Below are positions 12,323-14,000 of a stretch of 14,000 nucleotides of DNA, piece by piece. Position 1 is the stretch's first letter; each line of letters starts with the position of its first letter. The notes under the pieces were generated by a model. It did not search any database. It saw nothing but the letters and a program-made list of their open reading frames with translations, and was not told the origin of the DNA. A program made the position numbers and the translations under genes. Origin of the DNA: an uncultured bacterium (GTDB taxonomy: Bacteria; Bacillota; Clostridia; Oscillospirales; Acutalibacteraceae); NCBI GenBank assembly GCA_905215105.1, contig CAJMOI010000040.1, positions 1 to 14,000 on the forward strand. The letters run 5' to 3'.

Positions 12323-13029
12323 GATGCTTCCTCCGTTTCTTCCTCCACCGGCCAGCGCAGGGCGGCAAAGGCTGCCGCCGGAATGGCACAGAGGATAATC
12401 ACCCAGCCCGAGGAAAGACTGTTCAGGACGGGAACCCATTTGAACAGGCAGCTGAGTACCACCGCAATGATGACCACTACCGCCACCGGCCTGGCTTTTA
12501 CCGCCGGAGGAATGATAATGGCCAGGAACATACCGTAAATGGCAATTCCCAGGGCACTGCGGATGGGCAGCGGCAGAATGCCCGCCGCCGTTGCGCCCAA
12601 TAACGTGCCCAGCGCCCAGCCCACATAGGGCATGGAAATCAGCCCTGTGAGATACCGGGAGTTGACCGGCTCTTTCTGCTGTACGGCCACTGCAAAAATT
12701 TCGTCCGTAATGCCAAAGGACAGCAGCAGTCTTTCCAGCCCCGACATGGACGAATCAATTTTTTGTGACAGTGACAGCGACATGAGCAGATACCGCACAT
12801 TGATGACAAAGGTCGTCACCGCCAGCTCCACATACAGCCCGCCGCTCAAAATCAGATCCAGCCCGGCGAACTGCCCGGCGGAAGTCAGATTGGTCATGGA
12901 AATCAGCACGCCAACCCATGCGGGCAGACCGCCTTCCACCACCATCATACCAAAGGCAAAGGACACGGACACATACCCCAGACAAATGGGCAATCCGTCC
13001 CGCACTCCCTTGCCGAATGTCAGCTTCAT
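12319..13029 (-). CDS. azlC: AzlC-family branched-chain amino-acid export permease
   Basis: 236 residues, normal length. It is an integral membrane protein with about seven to eight hydrophobic segments. The N-terminal FGKGVRDGLPICLGYVSVSF and ITDEIFAVA are hallmarks of AzlC, the large subunit of the AzlCD/BrnFE export system. ATG 13029 fits the family N-terminus; the ribosome binding site is odd, with GAGGG only 1 nt before the ATG and AAAGGGG about 12 nt away. No promoter with two good boxes is visible in the 162 bp after leuB, so co-transcription with leuB is plausible. The gene overlaps azlD by 4 bp. The substrate is inferred from family and from the leuB neighbour. Confidence 0.93.
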   Translation of the reverse strand: MKLTFGKGVRDGLPICLGYVSVSFAFGMMVVEGGLPAWVGVLISMTNLTSAGQFAGLDLILSGGLYVELAVTTFVINVRYLLMSLSLSQKIDSSMSGLERLLLSFGITDEIFAVAVQQKEPVNSRYLTGLISMPYVGWALGTLLGATAAGILPLPIRSALGIAIYGMFLAIIIPPAVKARPVAVVVIIAVVLSCLFKWVPVLNSLSSGWVIILCAIPAAAFAALRWPVEEETEEAS

Positions 13030-13137
13030 TCCCTCTTGTTACCCCTTTCGCAAGATACCGGAAAATGGCTCCGGCTCTGCACAAAAATTTTCTCTTCCTG
13101 TACTCTCTCTCCCGATATAAAACCGTTTTACACAGCA

Positions 13138-13169
13138 TTTGCACCACCTCCGGACGGGGGTGGTGCAAA
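13138..13169 (-). repeat. Large perfect inverted repeat between leuB and azlC
   Basis: TTTGCACCACC (13138-13148) and GGTGGTGCAAA (13159-13169) are perfect 11-bp arms around a 10-nt loop, 22 bp after the leuB stop. There is no T run after the stem on either strand, so it is not a standard intrinsic terminator. It may stabilise the 3' end of the leuB message or set the azlCD level. Confidence 0.65.
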
Positions 13170-13191
13170 CACAAAGAATCAGATGAGAAAT

Positions 13192-14000
13192 TTACAGCAG
13201 GGAGCAGACCAGGTCGCCCATTTCGGAGCAGGAGACCTTTTTCATGCCCTCAACCCAAATGTCAGGGGTGCGGGCCATGGTCAGGGCCTTGGCGACGGCG
13301 TCGTCGATAGCCTTGGCAGCTTCGGGCTGTTCCAGAGAATATTTCAGCATCATGCCCACGGAAAGGATGGTTGCCAGGGGATTCGCGATGCCCTGGCCGG
13401 CGATATCCGGTGCAGAACCGTGAATGGGCTCATACAGGCCCTTCTGGCCGTCGTTCAGACTGGCGGAAGCCAACATACCGATAGAACCGGAAATCATGGA
13501 AGCCTCGTCGGAGAGGATGTCGCCGAACATATTGGAGGTGACAATCACGTCAAACTGGCCGGGATTGCGCACCAGCTGCATAGCGCAGTTATCCACATAC
13601 ATATGGCTGAGCTCCACATCCGGATACTCTTTGGAAACGCGGATAACGGTCTCTCTCCACAGGCGGGAGGATTCCAGCACGTTGGCCTTGTCCACGCTGC
13701 ACAGCTTGTGGCTGCGCTTCTGGGCCATTTCAAAAGCCACACGGGCAATGCGCTCGATTTCCGGCACGGAATATTTCTCGGTATCGAAGGCGGCGGGCTG
13801 GCCGTCCACTTCGCAGCGTCCCCGCTCCCCGAAATAAATGCCGCCGGTCAGCTCACGGACCACCAGCACGTCGATGCCCTTGCCGATAATCTCCGGCTTC
13901 AGGGGGGAAGCTTCCCGCAGGGGCTCAAAAATCACGGCCGGGCGCAGGTTTGCAAACAGGCCCAGCGCGGCGCGGATGCCCAGCAGGCCCTTTTCGGGGC
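13192..14000 (-). CDS. leuB: 3-isopropylmalate dehydrogenase (N-terminus cut by window edge)
   Basis: Partial gene: the last 268 codons are visible and roughly 85-90 N-terminal residues lie beyond the right edge. LeuB oxidises and decarboxylates 3-isopropylmalate to 2-oxoisocaproate with NAD+, the third step of leucine synthesis. Seen are KGLLGIRAALGLFANLRPA (substrate-binding arginines), RELTGGIYFGERG, the metal-site segment NMFGDILSDEASMISGSIGM with its aspartates, and GLYEPIHGSAPDIAGQGIAN (NAD+ site). The reading frame is open to the edge, so a GTG near 13935 is internal, not a start. Other leu genes are expected upstream, outside the window. The azlCD exporter genes follow on the same strand. 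Confidence 0.97.
   Translation of the reverse strand, partial: PEKGLLGIRAALGLFANLRPAVIFEPLREASPLKPEIIGKGIDVLVVRELTGGIYFGERGRCEVDGQPAAFDTEKYSVPEIERIARVAFEMAQKRSHKLCSVDKANVLESSRLWRETVIRVSKEYPDVELSHMYVDNCAMQLVRNPGQFDVIVTSNMFGDILSDEASMISGSIGMLASASLNDGQKGLYEPIHGSAPDIAGQGIANPLATILSVGMMLKYSLEQPEAAKAIDDAVAKALTMARTPDIWVEGMKKVSCSEMGDLVCSLL

Noticed and set aside
13138..13169. Intrinsic terminator after leuB
   Set aside because: The stem is strong, but on both strands it is followed by AAA-type sequence without a T run, so it was listed as an inverted repeat only.
1..14000. CRISPR array, prophage, insertion sequence, tRNA or rRNA
   Set aside because: No regularly spaced repeats, transposase or phage genes, terminal repeats or cloverleaf-like sequences were seen by eye on either strand.

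Overview
The window looks like chromosomal backbone of a moderately GC-rich anaerobic Firmicute, probably a clostridial Oscillospirales/Ruminococcaceae-type gut bacterium. Reasons: the ylxM-ffh-rpsP-khpA-rimM-trmD order, an HPr with both His15 and Ser46, AGGAGG-type ribosome binding sites before nearly every gene, TTGACA/TATAAT promoters with 16-17 bp spacers, and a GGGtGRT-family protein paired with a NifU-like scaffold. The assignment is inferred from gene content; no database search was possible. No IS element, prophage, CRISPR, rRNA or tRNA was found.

Layout: (1) 1-1800, minus strand: a NifU-like Fe-S scaffold followed by a GGGtGRT protein cut by the left edge, with a clear promoter. (2) 1960-2296, plus strand: a small XRE-type regulator with its own promoter and terminator. 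(3) 2327-5078, minus strand: an S66 LD-carboxypeptidase gene followed 22 bp later by uvrC. (4) 5100-5620, minus strand: ptsH (HPr) with a strong promoter, a foldable leader and a terminator placed just before the carboxypeptidase gene. (5) 5618-5916: about 300 bp without a credible gene. (6) 5917-9710, minus strand: ylxM-ffh-rpsP-khpA-rimM-trmD (SRP targeting, ribosomal protein S16, ribosome maturation, tRNA m1G37), with a terminator-like hairpin in the middle and a hairpin at the predicted mRNA 5' end. (7) 9819-11909, plus strand: a HAD hydrolase, then an ECF-transporter S component and a SAM-dependent methyltransferase behind a roughly 200-nt leader ending in an intrinsic terminator. (8) 11922-14000, minus strand: leuB (N-terminus cut by the right edge) followed by azlC-azlD, linking leucine synthesis to branched-chain amino-acid export.

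Most genes are housekeeping. The best candidates for undescribed biology are the ECF S component plus methyltransferase pair behind an apparently attenuated leader (10531-11909), and the conserved but functionally unexplained GGGtGRT/Fe-S scaffold pair (1-1800). Secondary points are the hairpins inside and at the start of the SRP/S16 operon, the leader of ptsH, and a Glu at the catalytic Asp position of TrmD.
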